Shown here piece after piece: positions 6,701 to 6,886 of a stretch of 6,886 bases of DNA (position 1 is the first letter of the stretch; each line of letters opens with the position of its first letter). The notes under the pieces are model-generated. The model was not told the origin of the DNA, made no database searches, and saw only the letters and a program-made list of their open reading frames with translations. This DNA comes from JACJXF01 sp964349045 (GTDB lineage: Bacteria; Bacteroidota; Bacteroidia; Bacteroidales; GCA-2748055), in NCBI GenBank assembly GCA_964349045.1, contig CAYGFI010000212.1, positions 1 through 6,886 of the forward strand. Reading direction: 5' to 3'. Position numbers and translations under genes: made by a program.

Positions 6701-6886
6701 TTATTTCAACAAATATTCAATTTCAGGATTTGCATCCACATATTCAAAAAATTTATCGGTAAGATTCAGGTATTGTGTTCTGGAAAACATATCCACCTTA
6801 AGATTACTTTCGCTGTCAACAATCTGAATGCGTAAAAGTTTTGCATTAGTGCCTTTTTCGGCTTTATTTATATATTTATTTAGTTC
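6701..6886 (-). CDS. dnaE: Probable DNA polymerase III alpha subunit, C-terminal end (partial)
   Basis: An open frame runs in from the right edge and ends at TAA (6703-6701), giving the last 61 residues of a longer protein whose 5' part is outside the window. The fragment reads ELNKYINKAEKGTNAKLLRI..., then VDSESNLKVDMFSR and finally NPEIEYLLK. This resembles the far C-terminus of bacterial DnaE: a short beta-rich stretch of the L-I-D-----V-L-SR type, followed by a helix and a terminal '-YLL/LN' tail. The order dnaE followed by trxA is, to my knowledge, common in Bacteroidota and supports the call. If correct, it is the catalytic subunit of the replicative polymerase. The polymerase, PHP and OB domains are not in view, so the identity rests on the tail and the context. 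Confidence 0.62.
   Translation of the reverse strand, partial: ELNKYINKAEKGTNAKLLRIQIVDSESNLKVDMFSRTQYLNLTDKFFEYVDANPEIEYLLK

Noticed and set aside
1..6886. Mobile elements, CRISPR arrays, tRNA or rRNA genes
   Set aside because: No transposase or integrase, no regularly spaced repeats and no tRNA/rRNA-like sequence were seen on either strand.

Overview
The window most likely comes from a member of the Bacteroidota. The evidence is a large 'two-component regulator propeller' (Reg_prop/Y_Y_Y) sensor, which is typical of that phylum. Both plus-strand genes have signal peptides ending in '...IYGQN' or '...IYAQN', no gene start has a usable Shine-Dalgarno sequence, TAnnTTTG-like promoter elements lie upstream of genes, and the base composition is AT-rich. 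At the right edge a dnaE end lies next to trxA, an order I recall from Bacteroidota genomes. Genus or species cannot be named from this window.

Layout: bases 1-105 are a non-coding leader with a perfect 11-bp inverted repeat and a possible promoter. Two plus-strand genes follow. The first (106-2448) encodes an exported protein with about nine TPRs, two Ig-like units and a C-terminal caspase-like (C14) protease domain with an intact His/Cys pair. The second (2460-5639, possibly from a TTG at 2454) encodes a membrane sensor. It has 14 propeller repeats and a Y_Y_Y domain outside the membrane, one transmembrane helix, a coiled coil, and a cytoplasmic SpoIIE/RsbU-type PP2C serine phosphatase. Only 11 nt separate the two genes, so they are very probably one transcription unit. 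The right-hand block is on the minus strand. From its 5' side it holds the last 61 codons of a probable dnaE (6701-6886), a thioredoxin (6322-6639) and a LOG-family phosphoribohydrolase (5636-6229). The two blocks converge with overlapping stop codons in the shared palindrome TTAA at 5636-5639.

The left pair is the most interesting part. An exported protease-like TPR protein and a sensor phosphatase with a large extracytoplasmic sensor are encoded back to back and would meet in the periplasm. This suggests, as inference only, a signalling module in which the caspase-like protein is a ligand, modulator or processing enzyme for the sensor, and the phosphatase relays the signal to a partner-switching (STAS/anti-sigma) target encoded elsewhere. 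A hairpin shaped like an intrinsic terminator (16-bp perfect stem, 6-nt loop, T-run) lies inside the signal-peptide codons of the second gene. It could make expression of the sensor depend on translation. The minus-strand block looks like ordinary housekeeping sequence. I see no mobile element, CRISPR array, tRNA or rRNA.
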